In this document: piece after piece, positions 51,500-63,714 of the stretch
Numbering within the stretch: position 1 is the first letter of the stretch
Layout of the letters: each line of letters begins with the position of its first letter
Origin: Triatoma infestans
Lineage: Eukaryota; Arthropoda; Insecta; Hemiptera; Reduviidae
NCBI GenBank assembly: GCA_011037195.1
Contig: JAAEAF010008043.1
Coordinates: 1-64,000, forward strand
Reading direction: 5' to 3'
DNA: 64,000 nucleotides
Translations under genes and position numbers: made by a program
Notes under the pieces: model-generated
What the model was told of the DNA's origin: nothing
The model's database searches: none
The model's input: only the letters and a program-made list of their open reading frames with translations

Positions 51500-52175
51500 A
51501 TGTGATTTATCAATACAAAAAATGTATCAAATAAAAAGAATATATTTATCTGCTCTATATCATTGGCGGTTGGTAGATAGATATTGAGTATTAGTTTTGT
51601 AACAGATGTGGTGTCGGTAACAAAACGGAAATCCAAGTTTAAGCTTCCAACAATTTTTCGTTTTTGAGATATTATGTTCTTACACACAAATACTGTAATA
51701 GGACCGTAGAGAGGGATCTAAAGCAGAGAGAGAGAGAGAGAGAGAGACACAAAATTGAGAGTCTCAATCGCTAATTAGGCCATACTAGAGTGGGGGACTC
51801 TGTTTAAATACAGCTGTGCTAGCCCTACAGGGGTCAGTTTATACAGCAATTGCAACGCGCCAGCAACCAACTACTACCCTTCTCTTCACTAGCTCTAAAT
51901 CTCTCGATACCAAGTTCTATATTACGTGTAAAGTCCTGGCAGTATGTGTTACTTTTCTAATTATACAGTGTTCAGCATTATTTCCAGTTTATTTCTTCTT
52001 ATAAATCAAATTCTCTCCTTCTAAAACCCATTATACATATTCAAACCGTTTGCTAAAAATAATTTTTTCATACTCAGAGGACCTCAAAATATATATTTCC
52101 GGTGAAAAACTCAGTTTTTTTAAAATTTTGACACGATCGTAATATTAACCCCCTCCCCCCTCTCACTGAGGAGTA
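51500..52175. repeat. R1kb fragment interrupted by LTR-B
   Basis: Left piece ends TTTTTGAGATATTATGTTCT and TACACACAAATAC. The right piece resumes TTGCTAAAAATAATTTTTTC, GAGGACCTCAAAATATAT, TTTTGACACGATCG and ends GAGGAGTAAGAGAAAGTAAA. The LTR-B insertion separates them at 51694-52037. Confidence 0.7.
51694..52037 (+). mobile_element. LTR-like unit, family LTR-B
   Basis: A 344-bp unit starting TGTAATAGGACCG and ending CCCATTATACA, with a (GA)n run at 51725-51747, TAGAGTGGGGGACTCTG, TATA-like TTTAAATACAG, and TTTATACAGCAATTGCAACG. Matches the left arm at 33618 and, more distantly, the insertion at 32553-32846. ATAC precedes the unit and also occurs at its right end, so the target-site duplication cannot be placed with certainty. 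Confidence 0.65.
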
Positions 52176-52179
52176 AGAG

Positions 52180-52418
52180 AAAGTAAAGAATAAAAAAAAA
52201 TATTGTACGATTTAACTGGTTTCCTCACATTATTCCATATCCTATCTAAATAATAAATTGATTATTTTGTAAGTTAATATCTCCTCAAAGTTGGTGTAAT
52301 ATGTGTCAGATATGATAGTACCGTTTATGTGGTAGTTATGCACAGCAATAGGATATGTCTTATCTATTTGCTAGAGGGCCTACATTTGTTTACAATAGTA
52401 ATGATTCATTCGTTTGTG

Positions 52419-52454
<36 letters not shown>

Positions 52455-53320
52455 CCGTCTAGTGATACTGAAATCATTTATCTCAATCAGTTTGAACATT
52501 CCATCAATAAATCACAATGATCTAACTTTAGTATCAAGTAAAGAAATAAATCAATCAGAATTATATATATATACGTAGGGGGATTTTTTGAGGAAAATAT
52601 ATATTTAGTTAGCATATTCTGTATTAACCTCAACTAAACGTCATTACGACTACTTATATTCAATTTTATGTATGAGTTTAATGAGCAAAACTTCTAAATG
52701 AACAAGTGCAAATAATTATATAGTTTTTCCTTCTTTTTATTTTATATCACTTTCAGAATGTCATTCATCACTGAACACTCTCTTAGTATATTCATGAATA
52801 GTTTTTGTATAAAATTTTAACGAGAACGGATTATGAGACTATAGCCTTAAACGACAGGGCATATAAGAGGCCATTAGCGCTTTTTATTAATTTTTTTTTT
52901 TTTTTTTTTTTACTTCTTCATTTTTAATGAAAAGTATATGAATGCTTTTTACAGATTTACAGTTCTTTTTTTTTTAAAAAGTACTCATTATTCATTATAT
53001 ATATCCTTCGCAATTAACAAATCTTTTTATGTATTCATAGATGTACAGAAGTTTATGTTCTTCATGTACATTGCTCAGGATATGTATCCAAACAATTACT
53101 TGATAATTTTTTTTTTTTTTTTAACGCAGCCAAATTTTAACTATGTTTTCGTAAGAATCAACACTCAACAAAATTAAATTCACCTAGCAAAAAGCAATAT
53201 GGACATCACACGTGTTTTGCAATTATTTCGACTGAAAAAATAGAAAAAAAAGGAAGCATAAATCATAATTTTATTAACCTAATAGTTTATATACAAAATT
53301 GTACGAACTGAAAAAAATGG
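52180..53320. other. AT-rich intergenic stretch with (TA)n
   Basis: A (TA)n run at about 52419-52443 and long T-runs near 52890 and 53107. No gene recognised. Confidence 0.5.
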
Positions 53321-53323
53321 TTT

Positions 53324-54099
53324 TGTAATGACATGGCAGGGTCATAGCAATGTCAAACCTTCACAACACATAACAAAGAAAGAATTATTTATAACTAGTG
53401 GCCTAGCCGGCTGCTGTCTTCAAGACAAGGCCATGGCCAAACAAAACCAAGGGTCGATGCTTTACATCAAAGCAAGCACGCTAAGGCTGGCCACTGACCT
53501 AAATCACTGGTCACCAAACTAACTAAGGTCGCACACTAGGACAGATGACTTGGTGTGAGTGTTAGCCAAACAAACAAAACCAAGGGTCGATGCTTTACAT
53601 CAAAGCAAGCACCGCTAAGGCTGGCCACTGACCTGCTAAATCGCTGGTCACCAAACTAACCAATGTCGCACAAGGTCGCACACTAGGACAGATGTCTTGG
53701 TGTGAGTGTTGCTAACACTAATATATAAACTTCGCCCCATTGGAAGAGGGGATGATTATATGATTATACTTCAGTACGTCTTCAAGATTATTATACGAGC
53801 AGCAGTTTCCGCGTCCCTATACAGGTTTTATTTATACTTATTTCCTTAGTTGTGTATCTTAGTTCATTTATTTTAATCATTCTAAATTATTAGTTATTTA
53901 TCTCCTATTTATTTCCTAAGTATTTCTTGTTAATAGTTACCATTACTCACGTTTAAATTATTGTATAAATATAGTCTATTTTTTATAAATTCCGTGTTAA
54001 TAATTCGAGCACTAAATTCCAAAAATCTCTAAATAACTTCCGCCATCTTCAAGACATCTACTACATACCTCAGGAATCACAATAAACGATTACACTACA
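53324..54099 (+). mobile_element. Solo LTR, family LTR-A (subfamily 1), internally duplicated
   Basis: A 776-bp unit from TGTAATGACATGG to ATTACACTACA, flanked by GTTT at 53320-53323 and 54100-54103. The segment AACCAAGGGTCGATGCTTTA through GCACACTAGGACAGATG is present twice in tandem (about 53447-53545 and 53578-53695). It contains CTAATATATAAACTTCGCCC (TATA-like) and an AATAAA near the 3' end. Confidence 0.9.
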
Positions 54100-54394
54100 G
54101 TTTGCAGAAAAAAATTCTCACGTAAATTGAAATTATAAATTATGTGCTTGTTATAATAATAGTGTTTCACCAGAGAGACACTGTTAAGGAAATATGGCAG
54201 AGAATTCAATGGAGGAATTTGGTAGCAGCATACAGATTGTTATTATTAGCTTACAAGACTATTACTTATGAGCATGCAAATCATCATACATTTTATGAAA
54301 AATTTCAAATGTGCTCAGCTACAAATGTGCCGCACACAATATCCTTTCTTTCTTTTATTAACTTCTATAAGAGAAAGTATTTTTGGTGGAGGGG

Positions 54395-54800
54395 GAGGGG
54401 GAAATAATAAAGATCAAAATGGTGTCAAATTTTCGAAATTTGATTTTTGATGCGGAAAATACACGTTTTTGAGGTATACATGGATTTTCAGGAAATATTT
54501 TGTGTGTGTGTTCAGTCGTAAAATCATTAAGTAAAGTCGCAGCTCCGGTTGAAGGACTTTTCCCCAAAACCTTCGTGTCAGATCCGGTGTTAATACCTAA
54601 ACGGAATACCAAATTTGAGCTTCCTGCGATTTATCATTTTTGAGATATTTTGTTAACACACACACATATAGACCATTAGCTAAAAACATTTTGTTCATAT
54701 TCAGAGTACTCCAAAACATATACCTACTTCCCGTGAAAAGTCAAATTCAAAAATTTTGATCGTAATGGCTTCCGCTTACAGGGGTAAGAGAAAGTAAAAA
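54395..54800. repeat. R1kb fold-back fragment
   Basis: The left part has TGTCAAATTTTCGAAATTTG and AAAATACACGTTTTTGAGG (one orientation). The right part has CCTAAACGGAATACCAAATT, TCAAATTCAAAAATTTTGAT and GGGGTAAGAGAAAGTAAAAA (the opposite orientation). Two oppositely oriented R1kb ends are therefore joined. Confidence 0.6.
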
Positions 54801-54931
54801 AAGAAACTGAACTAAAGATATTAATAATCAATGTCATCTGTGTTACTAAAACAAAAGAAATAGTTTTAGCGAAGGCCAGAACTAAAACGGCTGTGGGAAT
54901 CGTGATGTGGTTCCCGCAAATCCCTGGCAAG

Positions 54932-55671
54932 TGTAATGTGATAACAAGAAGGAAAAGATATAATTTTTAAATTATAAAAATTATAACTATTGGTGCCAGC
55001 CAGTCGCTATTATTCAGGTCAAGAGCCGCGGTCAGTGCACAGTCAAAAGGGACCGCCAAAGACACACCGCTAAAACCCTTTCAACAAAAACCCTTTCAAA
55101 AGGGTCATTATACGGTCAGTGTACAGAAGCCACCTGGCCGACATACAAGGGTCAACAAACACTCAAAAGACCACCTGGCTACAGTCCTTTGATAACCGCC
55201 ATCATCTGTTGCCACACTGGTCACCGACCTATTCAAGACCTAGGGTCAACATACGGCAAGAGATGTTTTAGTGTGACCCGATTACACACTTATCAATGTG
55301 TGAGTGATGCTAATATAAACGTCTCTCCACAGGAGGAGGGGATGAGTATTCTTCAGTATTTTATCAGCGTTTCATCAGGATTCTACCAGTGATATACGAC
55401 ATCAGATCATACATAGCGAGCGCGTCCCTATCTAAGGTTTTTAAACATATATTTATTCATCATCATTATAGTTGTGCATTCTAGTTACCATTTAATCATT
55501 TTAAATTAATTGTAGTTATATCATTTCAAACGTTTAAGTTATTGTTAAAATATAGTCTATTTTCGTAAATTAGTAGTTCATATTTCGAGTGACAACTTTC
55601 TAAAAATCTCTAACTAATTCCCAACCATTCATCGCATCATAACCCTCTTCAAGACATCTGATTCCACTACA
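54932..55671 (+). mobile_element. Solo LTR, family LTR-A (subfamily 2)
   Basis: A 740-bp unit from TGTAATGTGATAAC to ATTCCACTACA, flanked by CAAG at 54928-54931 and 55672-55675 (exact 4-bp duplication). It is close to the 38998 copy and shares GAGCCGCGGTCAGTGCACAG, TAGGGTCAACATACGGCAAG and GAGCGCGTCCCTATC. It lies about 830 bp beyond another LTR-A, but the different subfamily and duplication show they are not the two LTRs of one element. Confidence 0.9.
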
Positions 55672-55675
55672 CAAG

Positions 55676-57865
55676 CTTTGGTTTTTCACGGAACTATTGC
55701 GCCTAATACTATTGCTCTTTTTATTGCTCATGATAAAACTTTACAAAAATCAAATTTGGTCATGCTCTGTATAGCTGTAATTTTTTCATTAAGTCAGTTG
55801 TACAAAAAATTTGTCCCAAATATATTCTGTCAAAATTTATATTATATGGTGAAACACCGCGTACAATGAAGTTTATTGTTATTTACAATAAACTACAGGC
55901 GTGTACTCGGAGCGCAAATGGATAAGCGCTTAGTGAAGCACGCAAAAACCAAGAATAACAAAGTTTTAATTTTCTTATCTTGAAGATGCGGTTAGAATGA
56001 ATGAGAAGTTTATGTTGAGCTGGAGAAAGTGTGAAGGATGCTATGAAGCGTAAAAGGTATAAAGGAAGCTGTGTATAGGTGTATAAATACGTTGATGTAT
56101 GGGTGTGTATGAAGGGAAGTTATAGGAAAGGTAATTGGTGAGTGAAGCGGTACGAAAGCGTGCTTTTGTTGATGCGAATAAATCCTCTCGGAAGCTGTTT
56201 GGAGGGAGAGATGAAAAATCTGTGATATAAGCACAATACACCCGTGGAGGCGGTGAATCTTAACTAGGAAGCAGTTTAGAATGCAGCAGTTAAGCACTAG
56301 AAGTGAACAAGCAGGCAAGTGACGAAAAAGGATGATTAACAAGAGAAGTGGTGGGGAAACCAACGTCAGGTAACGCGAGAAAAGGCGCGAAATCTCCCAA
56401 ACAAGTCAGAGAATTGGCGGAAAGACAGGATATTGTTGGAAATTATACTACTACATATAGACAAACCTGGCAAGACGTCGCAACAATTGTAATCAACTAA
56501 TATTGTAATAGATTTTAAAGTTAAAGTAAGTTAAGTTCTTTTGACACACATTATGACCACACAAAACTATAATCATCACTATAATTATTATGTTAATCAT
56601 TAGAGAAAGAAATGTTAGAAATTTATTGTAATATTACAATAACAGTTTGAGTAGATATTAATTTTCACGCGGTAGCTGGTAAGAGCCCCAGTCCTCGTAG
56701 CCTAAGCATTACAGAAAACACGGTTTTAAGTATGTATGCTGTTTTGCTGGAAGTTCAGCTTCGAAGAAACTTTTATTTATAAAACATCAGTGTTAAGACA
56801 TTTAAAAAAAAAAAGTTCTTTTTAAATTCTATATAAAAAATATTTTATAATAGGATCAAAACAACATTAAAATATGTAAACTAGGACATTTTATTGAATT
56901 GCCACAAATGATAAATATAAGAGTTTTCATTCGAAGAAATTTTCAACAACAATCAAATAAAAAAATAAAAGAAAAAGAAAATGAAAAGTTTTTAAAGCTT
57001 TTTGGTATTGTTGGTTTATAGTTGTTAAGCGGTTTTGATGGGAAAGCTGGGCCCGAGCTGAACGCTAAAGTTAAGTGCCATAAAGTTGACTCTACAGTTA
57101 CAGTCATTATAATCCTATTAAGGCTAGTAGATGGAGGAGAGAAAGATCTCTGGGTCTAAAGAAAACCCATTCCTATCTCTCTCTAGACAACTTCTTATCA
57201 TCGCCAACAACTTGTTATAGTAATAAAGGAAGACGCTCTTACTATCATATTCCGTTCTTGGACATAATCAGGGAACAATTTCATTGAAATAACCTCTTAT
57301 CTACAACTTAATACATCATTAAAACAATTAATAGAATTACTTTACCGTGGGAAAATTTGTTTTGCGATAAGTAAAAATTTAATTAATTTACATGTTATTA
57401 CTTTTACTTAATGAATATAATTTGGAAACACAAAGATTACTAATATAAAACTTTCAGATTGGTCCAAATTGGATAAAAAGGAGGCTCAGTTTGTTCGCAA
57501 GCCAAGGATGAAAACTGGTAATATTTGAAATGATTTAATCTTCAAGTGTACAACACTATCTAGATCAGGAGTGTACAAACTTACTGCCACAAGAGCCAAT
57601 TGAGTAATTATGCATTTTTCATATGGCCATAGTAATAATAATAATAATAAGGGAAGAAATTAGCTCAGCGGTTTGCGCACTGGACCCTTCTTCTAACGTC
57701 TAAAAACTATTCTTATAACGTCTGCATTATTTACATCATTGATATAGGCAATAGTTCTTCAAATAATTGGTGGTACTGAGCCGCCTGCGCTTTTAATAAA
57801 AATTCGTTAGTCGTGTTTGCCTTCATAGTTTCTAGAAGTTTGTCTATCTGTTTAATGCATTTTTC
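55676..57865. other. Intergenic stretch
   Basis: No confident gene. An open minus-strand frame of 117 codons at 56010-56363 has hydrophobic and Ser/His-rich content but no domain. A tRNA-like string (TTAGCTCAGCGGTTTGCGCA, 57660-57679) may be a SINE head without a body. Confidence 0.4.
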
Positions 57866-57869
57866 TAGA

Positions 57870-58990
57870 GAACTAAAAGAGCCTTATTAAATTTAAATTG
57901 TAATGCTTGGGATGCTGATAGGATTCATATCTGCTCCCTACGCAATAGAAATGAGATAGAGGACACCCTTCATTTTATGACAATATGTCCTATACTAGAA
58001 TCTATTAGAAGAAGGTACTGAGGAAAGAACGTAATCTCAAAAGGAGAACTAGTTAGTTTATTGATAGGGGAAAATATAAAACCAATGTATAATTATGCAA
58101 AGCATGTGTAATGACATGGCAAGGTCATAGCAATGTCAAACCTTCACAACACATAACAAAGAAAGAATAATTTATAACTAGTGGCCTAGCCGGCTGCTGT
58201 CTTCAAGACAAGGCCGCGGCCAAACAAACAAAACCAAGGGTCGATGCTTTACATCAAAGCAAGCACCGCTAAGGCTGGCCACTGACCTAAATCGCTGGTC
58301 ATCAAACTAACGAAGGTCGCACAAGGTCGCACACTAGGGCAGATGTCTTGGTGTGAGTGTTGCTAACACTAATATATAAACTTCGCCCCATTGGAAGAAG
58401 GGGATGATTATATGATTATACTTCAGTACGTCTTCAAGATTATTATACAAGCAGCAGTTTCCGCGTCCCTATACAGTTTTTATTTATACTTATTTCCTTA
58501 GTTGTGCATCTTAGTTCATTTATTTTAATCATTCTAAATTATTAGTTATTTATCTCCTATTTTATTTCTAAGTATTTCTTGTTAATAGTTACCATTACTC
58601 ACGTTTAAATTATTATACAAATACAGTCTTATTTTTATAAATTCCGTGTTAATAATTCGAGCACTAACTTCCAAAAATCTCTAAACTAACTCCGCCCTCT
58701 TCAAGACATCTACTACATACCTCAGGAATCACAATAAACGATTCCACTACACATACATTAGAATATAGGAAAGCAAAAATGGAAAATATAATTTAATTTA
58801 TGTTTATTTTATTTAGTTCTTCTTTTTTTTTTTTGTCTTTTAGATTATAATTACCATGCCAAACTCCTGGCAGACGGCTGTATTCAGCTATTGCTGTATG
58901 CTTTATGTTTGTATCTGTAAAGTTTTGTAAGTTTATATTTTTTATAATAAATCAAATATTCATTCATTCATTCATTCATTCATTCATTTA
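57870..58990 (+). pseudogene. CR1-like LINE C-terminus and 3' UTR with (ATTC)n tail, split by a solo LTR
   Basis: The plus-strand frame reads NCNAWDADRIHICSLRNRNE, IEDTLHFMTICPILESIRRR, a stop, then KNVISKGELVSLLIGENIKP and MYNYAKHV. The H-and-C spacing ('ICSL....EIEDTLHF...CP') matches the C-terminal Cys/His block of the minus-strand LINE at 27.6 kb. After the nested LTR (58107-58751) the 3' UTR continues to AATAAATCAAATATTC and a clean (ATTC)n run (about 58959-58988), a microsatellite-type tail. The RT is missing. Confidence 0.7.
58107..58751 (+). mobile_element. Solo LTR, family LTR-A (subfamily 1), compact copy
   Basis: A 645-bp unit from TGTAATGACATGG to ATTCCACTACA, without the internal duplication of the 53-kb copy, so it approximates the basal form. 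Flanks are CATG (58103-58106) and CATA (58752-58755), a 4-bp duplication with one change. It has AATATATAAACTTCG (TATA-like) and AATAAA at 58733-58738. Inserted in the 3' UTR of a LINE. Confidence 0.88.
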
Positions 58991-58999
58991 ATGCGAATG

Positions 59000-59790
59000 A
59001 TGGAACAATTGTTTTATTTCCAAAATCTCCATTAAATTGTGGTTTAAATTTAACTTCATTAACAAATTTGAAAACTAAAGTCAAAGATTCACCAGAACCC
59101 ATAAAACAAAACGGAGAATCGGGAGAAATGTTTCTAATAAAAGCTGTATTTTTTCTAAGTGTAGTCCACATTACTGGTTTAAAGAAAATCGTTGGAGCCG
59201 TTTTAGAGAAAATACCAGAAAACTGAAAAATACTTTTCAGTAAAGACGCACTTCCGGGCAACTGATTTTTTTCAAACTTGGAATTTCAACAACATATTTA
59301 ATTCTAATTAATATTATTTAGGTGATAGAATTGTGTAATAAACTAAAACAGCAGTTTAGAAGACAATCTAAATCTACCTCTCCCTTAAAAGTGCCCTTAC
59401 TTGCATTTTTCCTGGAGAAATGTTTTAAATAAAAATTATAGATCTTTGTAAGGGTAGTTGATATGTATACAAAGTTTAAAGAAAATCGTTGGAGCCATTT
59501 CCGAGAAAATTGCAAAAAAGTGAAAAAAAAAAAACATTCAGTAAAGTGGTACTTCCGGTTAAGCATTTTTGACAGGTAACGTAATTTCGGATCTCATGGT
59601 GATACCTAAACGGAATATCAAGATTGAACGTTTTGCGATTTTCCGTTTTTGAGCTGTGCTGTTAAAAGTTATGCATTTGCTAAAAACCACTTTTTTTTTT
59701 ACCCAGGGGACCTCCAAACGGATATTTCCGGTAAAAACTGTCGATATCGAAAATTTGTCACGATTACAATCCTTCCAATAGACTAGTTGT
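59000..59790. repeat. R1kb repeat, partial
   Basis: Contains two internal units: GTTGGAGCCGTTTTAGAG with GCACTTCCGGGCAACTG, and GTTGGAGCCATTTCCGAG with GGTACTTCCGGTTAAG. It then has CCTAAACGGAATATCAAG, CCACTTTTTTT, GATATTTCCGGTAAAAAC and ATTTGTCACGATTACAATCC. The CTGGTGTG end is missing. Confidence 0.75.
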
Positions 59791-59879
59791 AAGATTAGTA
59801 ATAAATTCACTAAAGTTCCTTCAATATGATGGATTTTGCTTGAAACTTTTGTGTTAGATTCCAGTTTTAAATGGGATTC

Positions 59880-61186
59880 CAATTTTTTGTTATTTATTTG
59901 TTTATTTGAAATTATAAAAGCAATGCTCCTACAACTACTAAATATGATAAGTGTAGATGTGTGGGAGTTACCACCCATTAGTGACTCTCCATGTGACTTG
60001 TTTTTTACAGACCTCCTACGTCGAGGAAGTCGCGCGGCCAGCACCGCTTCAGACGTCGAGTTGGGTCGTCAGGAAGGGATGAAGATGAGAGGTGATGAAT
60101 TAGAGGATTAGGTTGTTTAGAGAGGCGGGAATGAAACTTTTTATAGCGAGCTGGAATTAAGTCTGTAATGAAAGGTATGTGCAGATCATTGTGGATAGTT
60201 TTGTTGGAGACATAGTATGGAACATTAGTTATGCGGCGAAGAATTTTTGATTGAAGTGATTGAAGAGTAGATATTGGAATGCTTGGCTGACCCCCACAGT
60301 TCGAGTCCGTAAGTCCAGATAGGTTTGAGTAATGCGTTTTATATAAGTACTTCGTTGTTCAATGACAGTTTTGTTCGTCTGTCAAGCAGTCGGGCTAGTA
60401 GGTAATATCGTTTCTTCATTTCTTGTCGTTTGAGTCTTGTGTGTGGTTCCCAAGTCAGGCGCTTGTCAATGTACATTCCCAGATAACGTACAGTGTCCGC
60501 GCAAATTATTGAAATGCATTGGAGAACAGGTGGCACAACGAAGTATGAATTTAATTTGTTGGCATTTCTGGACATTTACTTTCATTTTCCACTTAACAAA
60601 CCATTGTTCGAGAGAATTCAGATGTTGCAGAGTACGAGTTGACTGCACCGGGTCAGAGTGAGGAGAGAGAATGGCGATGTCGTCTGCGTAAGTGAAAGTC
60701 GTGATGTAAAGGTGAGTTGGTATGTCGGCTGTGTAAAGTATGAAGAGTAGTGGACCGAGAATACTGCCCTGAGGAACACCGGCCTCTGCAGGGTACATAG
60801 AGGAAAATGCGGTTCCCTGGTTGACAGAGAAATATCTATTGGATAAGTAAGACAATAGAATTAAGTAGTAGGTGTGAGGAAGATAGTTTTTGAGTTTCCA
60901 CAGTAAACCTGGATGCCAAACTCGATCAAATGCTTGCGCAATGTCGAGAAAGGCACCCGAACAATACTCCTTCCGCTCTAGTGAAGAGACGATGAGATCT
61001 ATGACACGATGAAACTGGTGAATTGTGGAATGAAAACTATGGAATCCAAACTGATGATGAGGAAGGATGTTTTGAGTATTTAAAGAGGAGTAGAGGCGCT
61101 TGAGGAGAAGCTTTTCTAGAATTTTTCCCATTATTGGTGGCTTATGGGACGATAGGAAGTTCGGAGATGATGAGATTTGTTGGATT
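59880..61186 (-). mobile_element. Jockey-type LINE, 5'-truncated, with RT
   Basis: The minus-strand frame 61131-60466 starts MGKILEKLLLKRLYSSL and shows the RT motifs in order: HHQFGFHSFHSTIHQFHRVI, GAFLDIAQAFDRVWHPGLLW, AGVPQGSILGPLLFILYTAD, TFTYADDIAILSPHSDPVQS and QWFVKWKMKVNVQKCQ. The frame then shifts to 60575-60339 with NANKLNSYFVVPPV and VRYLGMYIDKRLTWEPHTRL. Remnants to about 60060 give NPLIHHLSSS and DDPTRRLKR. These are standard Jockey-clade features. The 3' end is an A-rich TTTG/TTTA-type tail (59881-59903). TGGGATTC at 59872-59879 and 61187-61194 is a candidate target-site duplication. ORF1 and endonuclease are missing. Confidence 0.85.
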
Positions 61187-61287
61187 TGGGATTCATTTTA
61201 ACGACAGAAATTTTTAATTTCCAAATATTAAATTAAAATAATTTTTAATATCAAAATTTAATAATTTTGAATAATAGCGTTTTTTTA

Positions 61288-62300
61288 CTTTCACTTACTT
61301 CCTGGTAAGAGGAAGTATTGTAATCGTGTCAAATTTTCGATATCGAGTTTTCACAGGAAATATTCGATTTGAGGTGCCCTAAGTCCAAAAAAGTGGTTTT
61401 TAGCAAATGGTGTGTGTGTGTCTGTGTATATATATGTGAACAGCATAGCTCAAAAACGAAAAACCGTAGAAAGTTGAAACTTGATATTCCGTTTAGATAT
61501 CACCATGGCATCTGAAAGTGGGTCATGTGTCAAAATGCTTCAACCGGAAGTACCACTTTACTTGTTGGTTTTTTTTACTTTTTTGCAATTTTCTCAAAAA
61601 TGGTTCCGACGATTTTCTTTAAACTTGGTATATCAACTACACATACAAAGAGCTACAATTTTTATTTAAAACTTTTCTTCGGAAAAATGCATTTAAGGGC
61701 AGTTATGGTGGAGGGGTGTGGTTAGGTTTTCATCTAAAGTGCTATTTCAGTTTATTAAACAAATTCTATCATCTAAATAATGTTAATTAGAATTAAATAT
61801 GTTGTTGAAATTCTGAGCTTGAAAAAAATCGGATAACCGGAAGTGCATTTACTTTACCACTTTACTAAATGATTTTTCCACTTTTTCGCGATTTTTCTCA
61901 AAAATGGCTCCGACGATTTTGTTGAAACGTATTATATAAACTAAACATACAAAGATCTACAACTTCTATTATAACATTTCTCTAGGAAAATTCATTTAAT
62001 GGCAATTTTAAGGGAAGCGTTGGCGGTTATGGTTTCCTCTAAAGTGCTATCATAGTTGATTATACAATTCTATGATCCAAACAAAATTAATTAGAAATAA
62101 ATGGATGGCCAAAATCTCCGAGTTTCAAGGAAATTAGTAAACCGGAAGTGCGCTTTTACTGAACGGTTCTATCAGTTTTTGCCGTATTTGAATTAATTTG
62201 GTTACACAAACTATAAAATTTGTTAATTTTGATAATTTTTAGAACTGGGGACAGAGAAAGTTGTGTGAGTGTTTCAAACCAGAATTTTTTTGTTTTTGTT
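61288..62300. repeat. R1kb repeat, near-complete copy
   Basis: Left end ACTTTCACTTACTTCC after a T-run. The interior has CCGGAAGT in three units (about 61545, 61837, 62141). The right end is GGGGACAGAGAAAGTTGTGT and GAGTGTTTCAAACCAGAA, then T-rich DNA. More diverged than the 48-kb copy. Confidence 0.82.
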
Positions 62301-62349
62301 TTGAGAAAACTTTTTCGAAAGAAGTCTTTTTCAGAAGAGTATTCGCTTG

Positions 62350-62380
<31 letters not shown>

Positions 62381-63712
62381 CAAGAGACCTTAAAAACATC
62401 AAATGCTGGTAAAAATTCAGATGTCGAAATTTTAACAGTGACGAAATACTATCTCTTATAGCCGTTGTTTCAGGAGGCTCACATCACATTGTCGTCTGCC
62501 CGGTTTATCTAGAAATTGTGTACTTTAAAGAGTTAATCAAATTTTTTTAATTTTCATGACTTCTTTTCTTCTATTTTACAAACACACTAAATCATAAAGA
62601 AGATCGCAAAGAGAGACCTAAAAAAAAAAAATGAGAAACAAGCAGACAGATCTAATAAGAAAAGAAAAAGAAACAACACATTTGTAAATGAAATGAATGG
62701 ATAACGAAGATTACTTCTTTTGATGTAGTCTCAAAGTTTCAGTTTTTTTTTCAACATATTTGTGTTCACTTTCATTCCCAGTATTTCTCTGTTTTTCAGG
62801 TCACCGCTTTTTCTTCTTCTTCTTCTTCTTCTGCTTCTTCTTACGCGAAACAATATCATTGCTATTATTTTAACAAAAAGAGAACCAACCTGTCAGTCTA
62901 ACTTACCAGTTAATTTAACAGATCTCCTCCACTATGATTTAACAGATCTCTTAACCCTCGGTTTTCCACTTTAGTGTTGAAAAAAAAAAATATACAAAAG
63001 TAAAAAGAGGCAAAATCTATATATATATATATATAAAAGGAAAAAAGTGGAGATCTTTACCAAATTTGCTACTTTTAAATAAATACCCTTTGAACTTCAC
63101 CTTTCTTCTTTTCATCATGCAATTAATTATTCTTTATATTTTTTCTCTCTCACTCACTTACTGTCTTCACTCGCTCTTTCCTTGTTCTTCAATTTCTTTT
63201 GTAAAATTCATTACATCTACGCATTAATAATGATCGGATAATAATATTAGATCTCTTAAAAATTTTTTAATTGCTTTACACGCTTGAAATAATTCATATT
63301 ATTTGCCTGAATAATTCTAAGTAATTGGTGGGGGGGAGATGGGATCTTTAATCACTTCCTTTTTTAAGTACTTTTATCTCAGTTTATTTTTATTCACTAT
63401 TTTATGCATTGATTATGTCCTAAATAATAAAATATTCTTCCTTTTTTTTTTATTATAGAATTTAATTTATTTAAAAAATTCTGGTTCATTTCTGTTTTCT
63501 TAATTGTTTTGCGTTACCTGGGGTTTTCAAGAAAGTCGTAGACTCCTCCATACAATAATAACTCTTGAACTAATCGTCTTTTTTTAGACTCTTTCAAGAC
63601 TATTCATGCAATGGCTGGATTAGTTAGAAAATGTTTGCATTACAATCATAAGGCACTACTTTGATCTATTACACAAAAAAATTATATTAAGTATACAGGG
63701 TGCCCCATGGTA
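62301..63712. other. AT-rich intergenic stretch with (TTC)n
   Basis: Long T-run near 62350-62375, a (TTC/TCT)n run at about 62812-62842, and a TA run near 63019-63035. Short open frames only. Confidence 0.5.
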
Positions 63713-63714
63713 TA

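Noticed and set aside
53324..55671. One LTR retrotransposon with LTRs at 53.3 and 54.9 kb
   Set aside because: The two LTRs belong to different subfamilies and each has its own target-site duplication (GTTT and CAAG); the DNA between has no gag or pol and contains an R1kb fragment.
56010..56363. A 117-codon open frame on the minus strand as a gene
   Set aside because: No domain, no plausible start context and no homology to anything else in the window; it could be chance in this composition.
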